64,000 nt of DNA from Clostridia bacterium (GCA_017620395.1 JAFZQJ010000020.1:53896-117895); one strand, 5' to 3'; counted from the stretch's first letter, positions 1 to 9,148 are shown. Notes: generated by a model not told the origin, from the sequence alone. A program made the numbers and translations.

Positions 1-131
1 GGCTCGACCTGCGGCACACGCCCGAGCTCGTCTTCATACCGGACGATTCGATGGAATACGGCGCGCGCATATCAAAGCTTATCGACGACAGCGTCGCGCA
101 CGAGCATACCGAGAGGGAAGAGAATGACTGA
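1..131 (+). CDS. rbfA: Ribosome-binding factor A, C-terminal end (partial)
   Basis: Only the last 42 codons are inside the window, reading from base 3 to the TGA at 129-131. The visible peptide has the typical RbfA ending, with LRHTPELVF followed by DDSMEYGARI. RbfA binds the 30S subunit and helps mature the 16S rRNA 5' end. The gene overlaps the start of nrnA by 8 bases. The order rbfA-nrnA-truB-ribF is the usual end of the Firmicutes nusA-infB operon, so translational coupling is likely. The identification rests on a short tail plus strong context. Confidence 0.82.
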   Translation, partial: LDLRHTPELVFIPDDSMEYGARISKLIDDSVAHEHTEREEND

Positions 132-1062
132 TCTGCAGCGGGCGGCCGAAATGCTGAAAGCCGCCGACGGCATAATGATAATCACTCACGCGCACCCCGA
201 CGGAGACACCGTCGGAGCGGGCTTTGCCTTACTGCACGCGCTGATGGCGCTGGGCAAGCGCTGCTTCGTCGCGAATCCGGACGAGATCCCGCCGAGCCTG
301 ATATGCGTTTCGGGCGCGGAGCGGCTTCCCGTGGAGTTCGAGCCGGACTTCATAGTCGCCGTCGACGTAGCCGAAACACAGCTTGCGGCCGGACTCGCGC
401 CGTACTGTGAGCGGGCCGACCTCTGCATCGACCACCACAAGAGCAACAAGCGCTACGCAAAGTTCACGGCGCTCGACGAGAACGCCGCCTCCGCGGGCGA
501 AATGGTATACGAACTGCTCGGCATCCTCGGCGTCGGCATGACGCGCGAGATCGCGACGGCGCTTTACGCCGCGCTGAGCACCGACACCGGCTGCTTCAGA
601 TACCGCAACAACACGCCGAAGACCATGCGCGCCGCCGCCGAAACGATGGAAGCGGGCGCGGACTTCAGCTCGATGAACAAAGCGTTTTTCGAGACCGTTT
701 CGGCGGAGCGCGTGAAGCTGCTCAGCCAGCTTTACGGCAACGTCGAGATATTCGCCGGCGGCAGACTCGCCGTTTCGCACGTCGACCTGCGCGGCTGCTC
801 GGAGGACGACTACGACGGACTTTCCGGTGAACTTCGCAAGGTGGACGGCGTCGTCGGCGCGGTCCTGCTTCGCCGCACGGGCGAGAATGAATACAAGATT
901 TCGGCGCGTTCCAACCCCGGCTTCGACTGCTCCGCGCTCTGCGCCGTTTTCGGCGGCGGCGGGCACGAGGGCGCCGCGGGCGCGAACGTGTACGGAGAGC
1001 TTTCCGACTGTCTCGGCAGGGTGAAGGCGGCTATGGAAGATCAGCTGCGGAGGAACGCGTGA
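124..1062 (+). CDS. nrnA: DHH-family oligoribonuclease / pAp phosphatase NrnA
   Basis: A 312-residue DHH/DHHA1 phosphoesterase. The N-terminal domain has the metal motif HAHPDGD (about residues 22-28), a further aspartate in AVDVAE, and the DHH signature IDHHKSN near residue 103. The C-terminal DHHA1 domain ends with GGGGHEGAAGA, which binds the nucleotide. Family members degrade 2-5 nt RNA fragments and hydrolyse pAp in the cytoplasm. The ATG at 124 follows a purine-rich GAGAGGGAAGAG and overlaps the end of rbfA. The stop overlaps the truB start by 4 bases. Length and motifs are complete. Confidence 0.93.
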   Translation: MTDLQRAAEMLKAADGIMIITHAHPDGDTVGAGFALLHALMALGKRCFVANPDEIPPSLICVSGAERLPVEFEPDFIVAVDVAETQLAAGLAPYCERADLCIDHHKSNKRYAKFTALDENAASAGEMVYELLGILGVGMTREIATALYAALSTDTGCFRYRNNTPKTMRAAAETMEAGADFSSMNKAFFETVSAERVKLLSQLYGNVEIFAGGRLAVSHVDLRGCSEDDYDGLSGELRKVDGVVGAVLLRRTGENEYKISARSNPGFDCSALCAVFGGGGHEGAAGANVYGELSDCLGRVKAAMEDQLRRNA

Positions 1063-1922
1063 ACGGTATACTTTGCATCGACAAGCCGGAGGGCTTCACC
1101 TCCTTCGACGTCGTCGCCGTTATGCGCAAGGCGACTCACGAGAGCCATATCGGACACGCCGGAACGCTCGACCCGTTCGCGACGGGCGTGCTGCCGCTGC
1201 TTTTCGGCAGATGCGCGAAGTTTCAGGACTACCTCACCGTCGGCAGAAAGAAGTACCGTGCGTCCGTAAAACTCGGCGTGACGAGCGACACGCTCGACCG
1301 CACGGGAGAAGTGACCGTTTCGGGCTCCGCGCCCGACCTCGCGAACGCTGAGGAAACGCTCGCGTCCTTCGTCGGTGAGCAGCTTCAGACGCCCCCGGCG
1401 TACAGCGCGATACAGGTGCGCGGCAAGCGGCTTTACGACCTCGCGCGCGCCGGCAAAGCGCCTGAGATCCCTCCGCGCCGGATAGAGATATACTCGATCC
1501 TTCCGCTTTCCGCGGAAGGCGATACGCTCACCTTCGAGGTGGAATGCTCGAAGGGAACGTACATACGCGCCCTCGCCCGCGATATAGGCGAGAAGCTCGG
1601 CTGCGGAGCGTGCCTGTGGGAGCTCCGCCGTCTTGCCGGCAGCGGTTTCACTGTCGACGACTGCGTTTCGCTCGAGGAGGCGAAGTCGAACTTCGCGGAG
1701 CATATGCTTCCCGTGGAGAACGCCTTGACCGGTTTCGAGAGCGTCACCGTCAGCAACCGCAAGGGCAGACTTCTGCTCAACGGAGCCGGCAACCCTACCG
1801 ATCTTCCGGAAGGGACGTACAAGATGTTCGACGCCGCCCACGGCTTCCTCGGTCTCTTCGACAGCAAGGGCGGAAGGATGAAGGTGCGCACGATGTACGT
1901 TATCAAGGAGGAAGCGAATTGA
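1059..1922 (+). CDS. truB: tRNA pseudouridine(55) synthase TruB
   Basis: A 287-residue pseudouridine synthase that modifies U55 in the tRNA T-loop. The N-terminus carries the TruB hallmark GILCIDKPEGFTS followed by GHAGTLDPFATGVL, which contains the catalytic Asp. KGTYIRALARDIG is also conserved. The start is GTG at 1059, overlapping the nrnA TGA (GTGA), so the two genes are probably translationally coupled. Its own stop overlaps the ribF TTG start. A C-terminal PUA-like portion is present and the length is normal for the family. Confidence 0.96.
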   Translation: MNGILCIDKPEGFTSFDVVAVMRKATHESHIGHAGTLDPFATGVLPLLFGRCAKFQDYLTVGRKKYRASVKLGVTSDTLDRTGEVTVSGSAPDLANAEETLASFVGEQLQTPPAYSAIQVRGKRLYDLARAGKAPEIPPRRIEIYSILPLSAEGDTLTFEVECSKGTYIRALARDIGEKLGCGACLWELRRLAGSGFTVDDCVSLEEAKSNFAEHMLPVENALTGFESVTVSNRKGRLLLNGAGNPTDLPEGTYKMFDAAHGFLGLFDSKGGRMKVRTMYVIKEEAN

Positions 1923-2839
1923 TCTTCAACTGCGATGATATAAAAACGCCGCTGCCGCCCTGCGCGCTTGCGCTCGGAACGTTCGACGGCGTACATATAG
2001 GTCACGCGAAGGTCATCGGCGAAGCGGCGTCCGCCGCTTCCGAAGGCGGACTTACCGCCCGCGCGCTGACGTTTCCCGATCTGCCGGGCGACTTCATCGA
2101 AACACGCGCCCGTGCGCCGCGCATAATGAGCAACGCGCTCCGCGAACGCGGAATATACGCATGCGGCGCGGACGAGATATGCTATTTCGACCTGAAAAAC
2201 GGCGGATTTGAATACACGCCGGAGCGCTTTGTCGAGGAGATCGTCATCGGCAAGCTGAATGCGAAGCGCGTTTTCTGCGGTTTCAACTTTCGCTTCGGCA
2301 AAGGCGGCGCCGCCGGACCTGAAAAGCTGGGCGAGCTGCTCAGCGCGAACGGCGCGGAGCTGACCGTCATACCGCCGGTCGAGCTCGACGGCGAGCCGGT
2401 TTCCAGTTCGCGCATACGCCGTCTCATTGTCGAGGGCGACGTCGCTTCCGCCGCACGAGCGCTGGGACGCCCGTATTCGACCGATTTCCCCGTGGAGCAC
2501 GGGAGGCAGATCGGCAGGAGCATAGGCTTCCCGACTATCAACAATCGTTTCCCGCAGGGGAGACTTATTCCGTGCTTCGGCGTCTACGCCACCCGGGCAA
2601 TCATCGACGGCGTGCGGCACGGCGCCGTCACGAACGTCGGTACACGTCCGACGGTCGGCGGCCAGGAGGTCACCGAAGAGACCCACATCTTCGGAGTCGA
2701 CGAAAACCTCTATGGCAGGATCGTGGAGGTCGAGTACATAGCCCGCATTCGCGGCGAGGTTTACTTTGAAAGCCTCGAAGAGCTGAGGCTCAGGATCGAG
2801 CGCGACAAAGAAACCGCCGAAAAGATACTTAACGGTTAA
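1919..2839 (+). CDS. ribF: Bifunctional riboflavin kinase / FAD synthetase
   Basis: A 306-residue protein that converts riboflavin to FMN and then FAD. The N-terminal nucleotidyltransferase domain shows LGTFDGVHIGHAKV (HxGH) and the C-terminal kinase domain shows GRSIGFPTIN followed by GVTNVGTRPT-like residues (AVTNVGTRPTVGG). The frame is open far upstream inside truB, but I place the start at TTG 1919. It follows the strong ribosome-binding site AAGGAGG and gives the usual family length. The TTG shares two bases with the truB stop (TTGA), again implying coupling. The next gene begins 45 bases downstream. Confidence 0.93.
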   Translation: MIFNCDDIKTPLPPCALALGTFDGVHIGHAKVIGEAASAASEGGLTARALTFPDLPGDFIETRARAPRIMSNALRERGIYACGADEICYFDLKNGGFEYTPERFVEEIVIGKLNAKRVFCGFNFRFGKGGAAGPEKLGELLSANGAELTVIPPVELDGEPVSSSRIRRLIVEGDVASAARALGRPYSTDFPVEHGRQIGRSIGFPTINNRFPQGRLIPCFGVYATRAIIDGVRHGAVTNVGTRPTVGGQEVTEETHIFGVDENLYGRIVEVEYIARIRGEVYFESLEELRLRIERDKETAEKILNG

Positions 2840-2883
2840 ATCTTGATTCAATCTTCAAGTTTACAATAAGGGAGAGATGAGAA

Positions 2884-3969
2884 ATGTCAAACAGACTGTT
2901 TCAGACTGTGATCCAGCAGATGAAGGACGTTGTCGGCAGAACGATAGGCGTTATCGACGATAACAACGTCGTCGTTTCATGCAGCGACCTTTCGCTGATA
3001 GGCAAGTCCTTCGGCGGCATAATGGACGAGTTGTCGTACACCAACGACACCCTTTCTCTTGCCGGCAGGACGTATAAAAAGCTCGGTTGGCTGACTAAGG
3101 CGGATTACGCCGTCTTCGTCGACGGCGACGACGAGCGCGCAAAGTATTCCGCTGCGATCCTGTCGGTGTCTCTCGACAACATAAAGGCGTATTACGACGA
3201 AAAATACGACAAGGCCGCGTTCATAAAGAACGTGCTGCTCGATAACATACTTCCCGGCGAGCTCCGCAACAAGATAGGGGAGCTCCAGATCAACAACGAG
3301 GTCGACCGCGTCGTTATGCTCGTTCGTATCGACGAGCGGACCGACATATCGCTTTTCGACGTCATCCGCAATCTTTTCCCCGAGAAGAATCAGGATTTTG
3401 TCATCCGCATCAGCGAGAATGAGATCGCCATCGTCAAGGAGGTCAAAGAGCATAAGGAGCCGACGACGCTAAACAAACTCGGCTTCTCGATCGTTGACAC
3501 TCTTAAGGGAGAGTTTTTCGCGGATGCGACCGTCGGCGTCAGCAACGTCGTATCCTCGGTCGCGGAGCTTGCCCGTGCGTTCAAGGAAGCGCAGACCGCC
3601 ATCGAGGTCGGAAAGGTCTTCGAGACGGAGAACAACGTCGTCAATTACGCGACGCTCGGCATAGCGCGTCTTATCTACCATCTGCCGACGACCTTGTGCG
3701 AGATGTATATGGACGAGGTCTTCAAGTCCGGCACCATCGACAGTCTCGATCACGAAACGCTGTTCACGATCCAGAAGTTCTTCGAGAACAACCTCAACGT
3801 ATCCGAGACCTCACGCAAGCTGTTCGTCCACAGAAACACCCTCGTCTACCGCCTTGACAAGATCAAGAAGCTGACGGGGCTCGACCTGCGCGAATTCGAG
3901 AACGCCATCGTCTTCAAGGTGGCGCTCATGGTCCACAAGTACCTTCAGGAAAAGCCCGTCAAGTATTGA
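2884..3969 (+). CDS. PucR/CdaR-type helix-turn-helix transcriptional regulator
   Basis: A 361-residue cytoplasmic protein. The N-terminal two thirds is a sensory region without a clear signature. The C-terminus (about residues 295-350) matches the PucR/CdaR HTH family, with NVSETSRKLFVHRNTLVYRL followed by DKIKKLTGLDLRE. Family members bind DNA and often respond to small metabolites. It sits 35 bases upstream of ftsE on the same strand with no terminator between, so it may control or be co-transcribed with the division/cell-wall genes that follow. The ligand and target genes cannot be read from the sequence. Confidence 0.82.
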   Translation: MSNRLFQTVIQQMKDVVGRTIGVIDDNNVVVSCSDLSLIGKSFGGIMDELSYTNDTLSLAGRTYKKLGWLTKADYAVFVDGDDERAKYSAAILSVSLDNIKAYYDEKYDKAAFIKNVLLDNILPGELRNKIGELQINNEVDRVVMLVRIDERTDISLFDVIRNLFPEKNQDFVIRISENEIAIVKEVKEHKEPTTLNKLGFSIVDTLKGEFFADATVGVSNVVSSVAELARAFKEAQTAIEVGKVFETENNVVNYATLGIARLIYHLPTTLCEMYMDEVFKSGTIDSLDHETLFTIQKFFENNLNVSETSRKLFVHRNTLVYRLDKIKKLTGLDLREFENAIVFKVALMVHKYLQEKPVKY

Positions 3970-4004
3970 CGCGGCAAACTGTTTTCGGCTGATAAGGAGA
4001 AGAA

Positions 4005-4691
4005 ATGATAGAGTTCAAAGACGTTTCTATGCGGTATAACGGCAAAAACGGCAAGAAACGGGCGCTTAACGGCGTGAGCTTTACGATAAACGACGGGGAG
4101 TTCGTCTTCATCACCGGCGAAAGCGGCGCGGGCAAAACGACCATCACGAAGCTGATGATCCGCGAAGAAACCGCCAACTCCGGAGAGATCATCATCAACG
4201 GATTCAACCTGCTGAAGATGAAGAAGAAGGAGATCCCGTTCCTGCGGCGCTCGATGGGCATAGTCTTTCAGGATTACAAACTGATTCCGACTCTGACCGT
4301 TTTCGAGAACGTCGCGTTCGCGATGCGCGTCATCGGCGCGCCGGTAAAGCACATACGCAACCGCGTTCCGTATATGCTCGACCTCGTCGGACTTTCCGAG
4401 AAGGCGAACGTCCTGCCGTCCGAGCTTTCCGGCGGCGAGCAGCAGCGCGTCGCGCTTGCCCGCGCGCTCGTCAACAATCCGTCGCTGCTTATAGCGGACG
4501 AGCCCACCGGTAACCTCGACCCCAAGCTTTCGACGGAAATGATGTATCTGCTCGATAGGATTAACGAAAAGGGCACTACCATCGTTATAATGACGCACGA
4601 GAAGGAGCTCGTCAACGCGATGCAGAAGCGAGTCATCGCGATCAAGGAGGGCGTCGTCATCAGCGACGCCGAAGGCGGGTACGTGATATGA
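4005..4691 (+). CDS. ftsE: Cell-division ABC ATPase FtsE
   Basis: A 228-residue ABC ATPase with Walker A GESGAGKTT, signature LSGGEQQRVALARAL and Walker B LLIADEPTGNLDP. FtsE pairs with the membrane protein FtsX, encoded next with a 4-base overlap (ATGA), to transmit cytoplasmic ATP hydrolysis to peptidoglycan hydrolases outside. In this cluster the likely clients are the two EnvC-like M23 proteins immediately downstream. The start is ATG with RBS AAGGAGAAG. The gene is complete. Confidence 0.95.
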   Translation: MIEFKDVSMRYNGKNGKKRALNGVSFTINDGEFVFITGESGAGKTTITKLMIREETANSGEIIINGFNLLKMKKKEIPFLRRSMGIVFQDYKLIPTLTVFENVAFAMRVIGAPVKHIRNRVPYMLDLVGLSEKANVLPSELSGGEQQRVALARALVNNPSLLIADEPTGNLDPKLSTEMMYLLDRINEKGTTIVIMTHEKELVNAMQKRVIAIKEGVVISDAEGGYVI

Positions 4692-5575
4692 GCAAGAATA
4701 AAGTCACGAAGTATTCGTGGGGGCGCTCGATGCTCAGCACGAAGTTCAATAAACCGATGGCGATCGTTTCCGTCAGCGTGCTGACTGTGTGCCTGCTGCT
4801 GCTCGGAACGTTCGTCCTTGTATCGATGAACATTTCAAGCTATCTCAACCGGCTCGGCGAAGCGAACGTGGTGCGCGTATATCCGCCTTACACCGCGACG
4901 CAGAGCGAGGTGTACGACCTGAAGACTGCGCTCGAGGCGGCGGATAACGTCGCGACCGTGACCTACGTTCCGAAGGAAGAGGGCGCGGAGGAATTCAAAC
5001 AGTCATACAGTGAATACGGCGACATTCTTGACGGCTTTGAGGCGAATCCTCTGCCGGATAAGTTCGTGATAACGCTCAAGGATATGACCAGGACGAGCGA
5101 GACCATTTCCGTTCTCCAGTCGATCGAAGGGGTGGAGAAGGTAACGTGGTCGGCTTCCGCCACGCGCACGATAGTCACTATAAAGCGGGTGCTTGAAATA
5201 GCGGGCGGCGCGGTAGTCATAATTCTGGCGATCATTTCCGCGTTCATTATTTCAAACACTATACGCGCCTCGATGCAGAACCGCAGTCTCGAGATCGGGA
5301 TCATGCGGCTCGTCGGCGCGAAAAACAGCTTTATCAGAAAGCCGTTCATCATCGAAGGATTCCTCATCGGCGTTATCGGCAGCGTCATCGCCTACGTCAT
5401 CGAGTATTTCATATACGTTTACGGAATGCAGAAGCTCATAGGCTCGATCGAACTTCTGAAGCCTATGCCGTTCAAAGAGATCGCGCTTCCGCTCGCGGGG
5501 TCGTTCCTGCTTGTCGGCGTGCTGACCGGCGTTCTCGGCAGCGTGATTTCCGTCAGAAAGCATCTGAAGGTCTGA
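4688..5575 (+). CDS. ftsX: Cell-division membrane protein FtsX
   Basis: A 295-residue FtsX. There is one N-terminal membrane segment (about residues 25-48), an external domain (about 55-165) and three C-terminal segments (around 170-195, 220-245 and 262-285), the standard FtsX topology. Conserved features include FNKPMAIVSVSVLT-like N-terminal sequence and LEIGIMRLVGAKNSFIRKPF in the loop after the second segment. It forms the membrane half of FtsEX and is expected to activate secreted coiled-coil M23 hydrolases like the next two genes. It overlaps ftsE by 4 bases. Confidence 0.93.
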   Translation: MSKNKVTKYSWGRSMLSTKFNKPMAIVSVSVLTVCLLLLGTFVLVSMNISSYLNRLGEANVVRVYPPYTATQSEVYDLKTALEAADNVATVTYVPKEEGAEEFKQSYSEYGDILDGFEANPLPDKFVITLKDMTRTSETISVLQSIEGVEKVTWSASATRTIVTIKRVLEIAGGAVVIILAIISAFIISNTIRASMQNRSLEIGIMRLVGAKNSFIRKPFIIEGFLIGVIGSVIAYVIEYFIYVYGMQKLIGSIELLKPMPFKEIALPLAGSFLLVGVLTGVLGSVISVRKHLKV

Positions 5576-5590
5576 CGCCGGGAGGGTATT

Positions 5591-6757
5591 ATGAGAAGAA
5601 CAGTTTCGATAATAACCGCGATAGTTATGTTGCTGACGACGGCGCTTTTATGCTCCGGCGTTATCGGCGCGCCCGCCGGCGCGGACTCTCTGCAGGACCA
5701 GATAAACGCGAAGCAGAGCAAGGTCAACGACCTTGAGGAAAAGATCGCCAAGCTCGAAAAAGAGGGTAAGGAGCTGCTTTCGCAGATCCAGCTCATCGTC
5801 GAGCAGACCGAGGAGATCGAGGAGCAGATCGACCTGACCAACGACCGTATCAAGGAGCTGGGCAAAGCGATCGACGAGCAGAGCGAAAATATCGCCGGCG
5901 CCGAGAGGGACATAGCCGACCGCACGGCGCAGATGGAGGAACGTATCCGCGCGATATATATGGGCGGCAGCGATTCCTACGTCAATATGCTCTTTGAGAG
6001 CAAAGACTTCGGCTCATTCCTCGATACGCTCGATACGCTGAAGATCCTCGTCGCGGCTGATAGAGATATGGTGACTGAGTTCAAGACCGCCAAGAACGAT
6101 TATGAGAGCGTCAAGGCGAGCCTTGAGAAGGACAAAAAAGAGATGAGCGACCTGAAGGCAGATCTCGTCTCCCAGCGTAAGAAGCTCGAGAATAACGAGG
6201 CCAGGCTCAAGACCCTCCGCGACCAGAATAAGAAGGCAATCGCCTCTGCCGAAAAGGAAATGGCTAAGCAGTATGAGGAGATCAAAGAGCTGATAAAGCA
6301 GCAGTCGCAGGGCGAATACGTCGGCGGCGACTTCATCTGGCCGGTGCCGGGCTTCAGCAGAAAGAGCAACATAAGCTGCTACTTCGGCAAGGCCGGCAGT
6401 CTTTGGGGCAGCGGCAAGCATACCGGTATGGACATCGCCGGCAGGAACTCCGCGGGCGAAGGAATTGAAGGCAAGCCGATAGTCGCCTGCAACGCCGGAA
6501 CGGTCATCGAGGTCAAATACACCTCCGGCGGCTACGGCCAGCGCGTCGTCATATCGCACGGCGGCGGCATCTCCACGCTTTACGCGCATATGAAAAAGGA
6601 CAGTCCGACCGTCAGCAAGGGCGACGTAGTCGCAAAGGGACAGGTCATCGGCTACGTCGGCAGGACGGGTAACGTCACCGGTCCGCATCTTCACATCGAA
6701 TTCATAGTGGACGGAAAGCAGGTCGATCCGCTGGGTTACATTTCGTATATCAAGTAG
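5591..6757 (+). CDS. EnvC-like coiled-coil M23 murein hydrolase (ancestral copy)
   Basis: A 388-residue secreted protein with a signal peptide (about residues 1-32), a long coiled coil rich in E, K and Q (about 33-250) and a C-terminal LytM/M23 peptidase domain. The zinc ligands look intact: HTGMDIAG (H and D) and GPHLHIEF (HxH). This is the layout of EnvC/PcsB-type proteins that couple FtsEX to peptidoglycan cleavage, and ftsEX lies directly upstream. From codon 31 onward the gene is copied in the next gene. The N-terminal coiled coil is nearly identical between copies and the catalytic half has diverged. Confidence 0.9.
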   Translation: MRRTVSIITAIVMLLTTALLCSGVIGAPAGADSLQDQINAKQSKVNDLEEKIAKLEKEGKELLSQIQLIVEQTEEIEEQIDLTNDRIKELGKAIDEQSENIAGAERDIADRTAQMEERIRAIYMGGSDSYVNMLFESKDFGSFLDTLDTLKILVAADRDMVTEFKTAKNDYESVKASLEKDKKEMSDLKADLVSQRKKLENNEARLKTLRDQNKKAIASAEKEMAKQYEEIKELIKQQSQGEYVGGDFIWPVPGFSRKSNISCYFGKAGSLWGSGKHTGMDIAGRNSAGEGIEGKPIVACNAGTVIEVKYTSGGYGQRVVISHGGGISTLYAHMKKDSPTVSKGDVVAKGQVIGYVGRTGNVTGPHLHIEFIVDGKQVDPLGYISYIK

Positions 6758-8029
6758 CGATCGGAGAGAGCTGAGATGAAAAAGAGATTCGGAATACTGA
6801 CGATGGTCGTCGTCATTATCCTCGCGGTCGCCACGACGATGACGATAACCGCGGGAGCGGATTCGTTGCAGGACCAGATAAACGCGAAGCAGAGCAAGGT
6901 CAACGACCTTGAGGAAAAGATTGCCAAACTTGAAAAAGAGGGCAAGGAGCTGCTTTCACAGATTGGTCTTATCGAAGAGCAGACCGAGGAGATCGAGGAG
7001 CAGATCGACCTGACCAACGACCGTATCAAGGAGCTGGGCAAAGCGATCGACGAGCAGAGCGAAAATATCGCCGGCGCGGAGGAGGATATCGCCGTCCGCA
7101 CCGCGCAGATGGAGGAGCGTATCCGCGCGATATACATGGGCGGCAGCGATTCCTACGTCAATATGCTCTTTGAGAGCAAAGACTTCGGCTCATTCCTCGA
7201 TACGCTCGATACGCTGAAGATCCTCGTCGCCGCGGACAGGGATATGGTGACCGAGTTCAAGACCGCCAAGAGCGATTACGAGAGCGTCAAGGCGAGTCTC
7301 GAAAGCGACAAGCGGGAAATGGATGCGCTGAAATCCGATCTTGTAACTCAGCGTAATAAACTTGAACGCAACGCAGACAAGCTCGAAACGCTTAAAAAAC
7401 AGAACGATAAGCAGCGCGCCGCCGCGCAGAAAGAAATGGATAAGGAATACGAAGCGATAAAAGAGCTGATAAAGCAGCAGTCGCAGGGCGAATACGTCGG
7501 CGGAGAGTTCCTGTGGCCGGTGTCCGGCTTCAACAAAAAGAGCAACATCAGCGCTTACTTCGGGCAGAAAGGCAAATACTGGAGAAAAGCCCATACAGGT
7601 ATGGATATTGCCGGCAGGAATGCCGCAGGCGAAGGCATCAAAGGAAAGCCGATCTTGGCGTGTAACTCCGGGACTGTTATCAAAGTCAATGAGACGTCGG
7701 ACGGCTACGGACAGTACGTTGTCATATCGCACGGCGGCGGCATCTCGACGCTTTACGGGCATATGATATCGGGAAGCCCGACCGTCAGCGAGGGTGACAC
7801 CGTCGTAAAGGGTCAGGTTATCGGCAAGGTCGGCCAAACCGGAAACGCCAGCGGGTATCACCTGCATCTCGAGTTTATCGTGAACGGCGATCGAGTCGAT
7901 CCGTTGAATTATGTTTCATATATCAAGTAGCGATCGGAGAGAACTGAAATGAAAAAGAGATTCGGAATACTGACGATGATCGTTGTCATTATCCTCGCGG
8001 CCGCCACAACGATGGCGATAACCGCGGGA
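5681..8029 (+). repeat. Tandem duplication of about 1.17 kb (copies 5681-6856 and 6857-8029)
   Basis: Copy 1 starts inside the first M23 gene at GCGGACTCTCTGCAGGACC and runs through its end, the intergenic leader (TAGCGATCGGAGAGA) and a signal-peptide segment ending in ATAACCGCGGGA. Copy 2 starts at GCGGATTCGTTGCAGGACC and runs to the matching ATAACCGCGGGA in the S41 protease gene. The duplication breakpoint therefore fused the S41 signal peptide to the M23 body. The two units are 1176 and 1173 bases. Confidence 0.88.
6776..7930 (+). CDS. Chimeric EnvC-like M23 murein hydrolase (duplicated copy with S41 signal peptide)
   Basis: A 384-residue secreted protein: signal peptide, coiled coil (about 28-245) and M23 domain with HTGMDIAG and GYHLHLEF zinc motifs intact. 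The first 27 residues (MKKRFGILTM and onward) match the signal peptide of the downstream S41 protease, not that of the upstream M23 paralogue. The body matches the upstream paralogue. The leader GCGATCGGAGAGA is also shared with the S41 gene. The gene thus arose by the tandem duplication and remains an open, probably active enzyme. Divergence in the catalytic half (KYWRKAHTG versus LWGSGKHTG) suggests some specialisation. Confidence 0.9.
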   Translation: MKKRFGILTMVVVIILAVATTMTITAGADSLQDQINAKQSKVNDLEEKIAKLEKEGKELLSQIGLIEEQTEEIEEQIDLTNDRIKELGKAIDEQSENIAGAEEDIAVRTAQMEERIRAIYMGGSDSYVNMLFESKDFGSFLDTLDTLKILVAADRDMVTEFKTAKSDYESVKASLESDKREMDALKSDLVTQRNKLERNADKLETLKKQNDKQRAAAQKEMDKEYEAIKELIKQQSQGEYVGGEFLWPVSGFNKKSNISAYFGQKGKYWRKAHTGMDIAGRNAAGEGIKGKPILACNSGTVIKVNETSDGYGQYVVISHGGGISTLYGHMISGSPTVSEGDTVVKGQVIGKVGQTGNASGYHLHLEFIVNGDRVDPLNYVSYIK

Positions 8030-9148
8030 TATATGCGCGCGAAATACGATAAGGTCAGCGAGAACCTGCAGGCGCAGGAGAGGGCATTCACGAAGATGGC
8101 AGAGATCAACAAGCTTCTCCGCGAGCGCTACATCGGGGATATCGACGAAACCGCGCTGAACAACGGGATGGCGACCGGCGTGATAGGCGGCCTCGGCGAC
8201 GCCTACGCAAAGTACTACTCGGTCGAGGATTACGCCCGCTACAAGAAGGAACAGCAGGGAAAGGTCGTCGGCATAGGTATCAGCGTAGTTGAGGACGAGA
8301 GCGGCTATATGCGCGTCGTTCGCGTAGTCAAGGGCTCGCCCGCGGCTGATGAAGGCATGAAGGTCGGCGACGTGATAGTTTCGATTTCGGGTGAAGACGC
8401 CGCCGAAATGGGCTTCGTCAACGCCTGCGCGGCGCTTGCCGGCGAGGAGGGTACCGCAGCGGAGTTCACCGTCCAGCGCCCGAATATGACCAGAAAGATA
8501 AACTACACCGTCAAGCGCGACGTCATATCCGTTCCGTCTGTCGAATACGAGGTTATCGCGGGCGACGTCGGATATATCAGGATATACACCTTTGACGCCA
8601 CGACGCTCGACGGTTTCAACGACGCTGTCGACACGCTCTGCGAGCGCGGAGTCGGCGCGTTCGTCTTCGACGTGCGCCGCAACTCCAACGGCGATGTTGA
8701 CGTTGCCGCGCAGGTGCTTGACACGCTGCTGCCGGAGGGCACGATAATGTCGAGAGCTTACGCTGATTCGGAGGAGCCGGAGGTCGTAACCAGCGACGAC
8801 GCTTCGCTCGATATGCCGATGGCGGTCATTATGGATGAGAACACCGCATCCGCGGCGGAGCTCTTCGCTTGTGCGCTTTCGGACTACAACAAGGCGACGA
8901 CAGTCGGGGAAACTACGTTCGGAAAGGGTACGATCCAGCAGATGTTCCCGCTGAGCGACCGCTCTGCGGTCTCCATCTCCGTGGCGTACTTCTACCCGCC
9001 GTTCAGCAGTAATTTCGAGGGCGTCGGTGTCGAGCCGCATATCAGAGTGACGCTTTCCGCCGAACAGCAGGCTAAGTTCTACGATATGGATAAGCAGGAC
9101 GATCCGCAGCTTATCGCGGCGGTCGAAACGCTCGGCAGAAGCTTCTGA
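7949..9148 (+). CDS. S41-family C-terminal processing protease (CtpA-like)
   Basis: A 399-residue protease with an N-terminal membrane anchor/signal (residues 1-27), a PDZ domain (VVKGSPAADEGMKVGDVI, about 125-165) and an S41 catalytic domain. The Ser-Lys dyad is visible as ENTASAAELF (Ser) and TFGKGTIQ (Lys). Family members trim secreted or membrane proteins in the cell envelope. Its position after ftsEX and the M23 hydrolases fits a role in controlling them, an inference from context. It ends the cluster, followed by a terminator about 55 bases on. Confidence 0.92.
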   Translation: MKKRFGILTMIVVIILAAATTMAITAGYMRAKYDKVSENLQAQERAFTKMAEINKLLRERYIGDIDETALNNGMATGVIGGLGDAYAKYYSVEDYARYKKEQQGKVVGIGISVVEDESGYMRVVRVVKGSPAADEGMKVGDVIVSISGEDAAEMGFVNACAALAGEEGTAAEFTVQRPNMTRKINYTVKRDVISVPSVEYEVIAGDVGYIRIYTFDATTLDGFNDAVDTLCERGVGAFVFDVRRNSNGDVDVAAQVLDTLLPEGTIMSRAYADSEEPEVVTSDDASLDMPMAVIMDENTASAAELFACALSDYNKATTVGETTFGKGTIQQMFPLSDRSAVSISVAYFYPPFSSNFEGVGVEPHIRVTLSAEQQAKFYDMDKQDDPQLIAAVETLGRSF

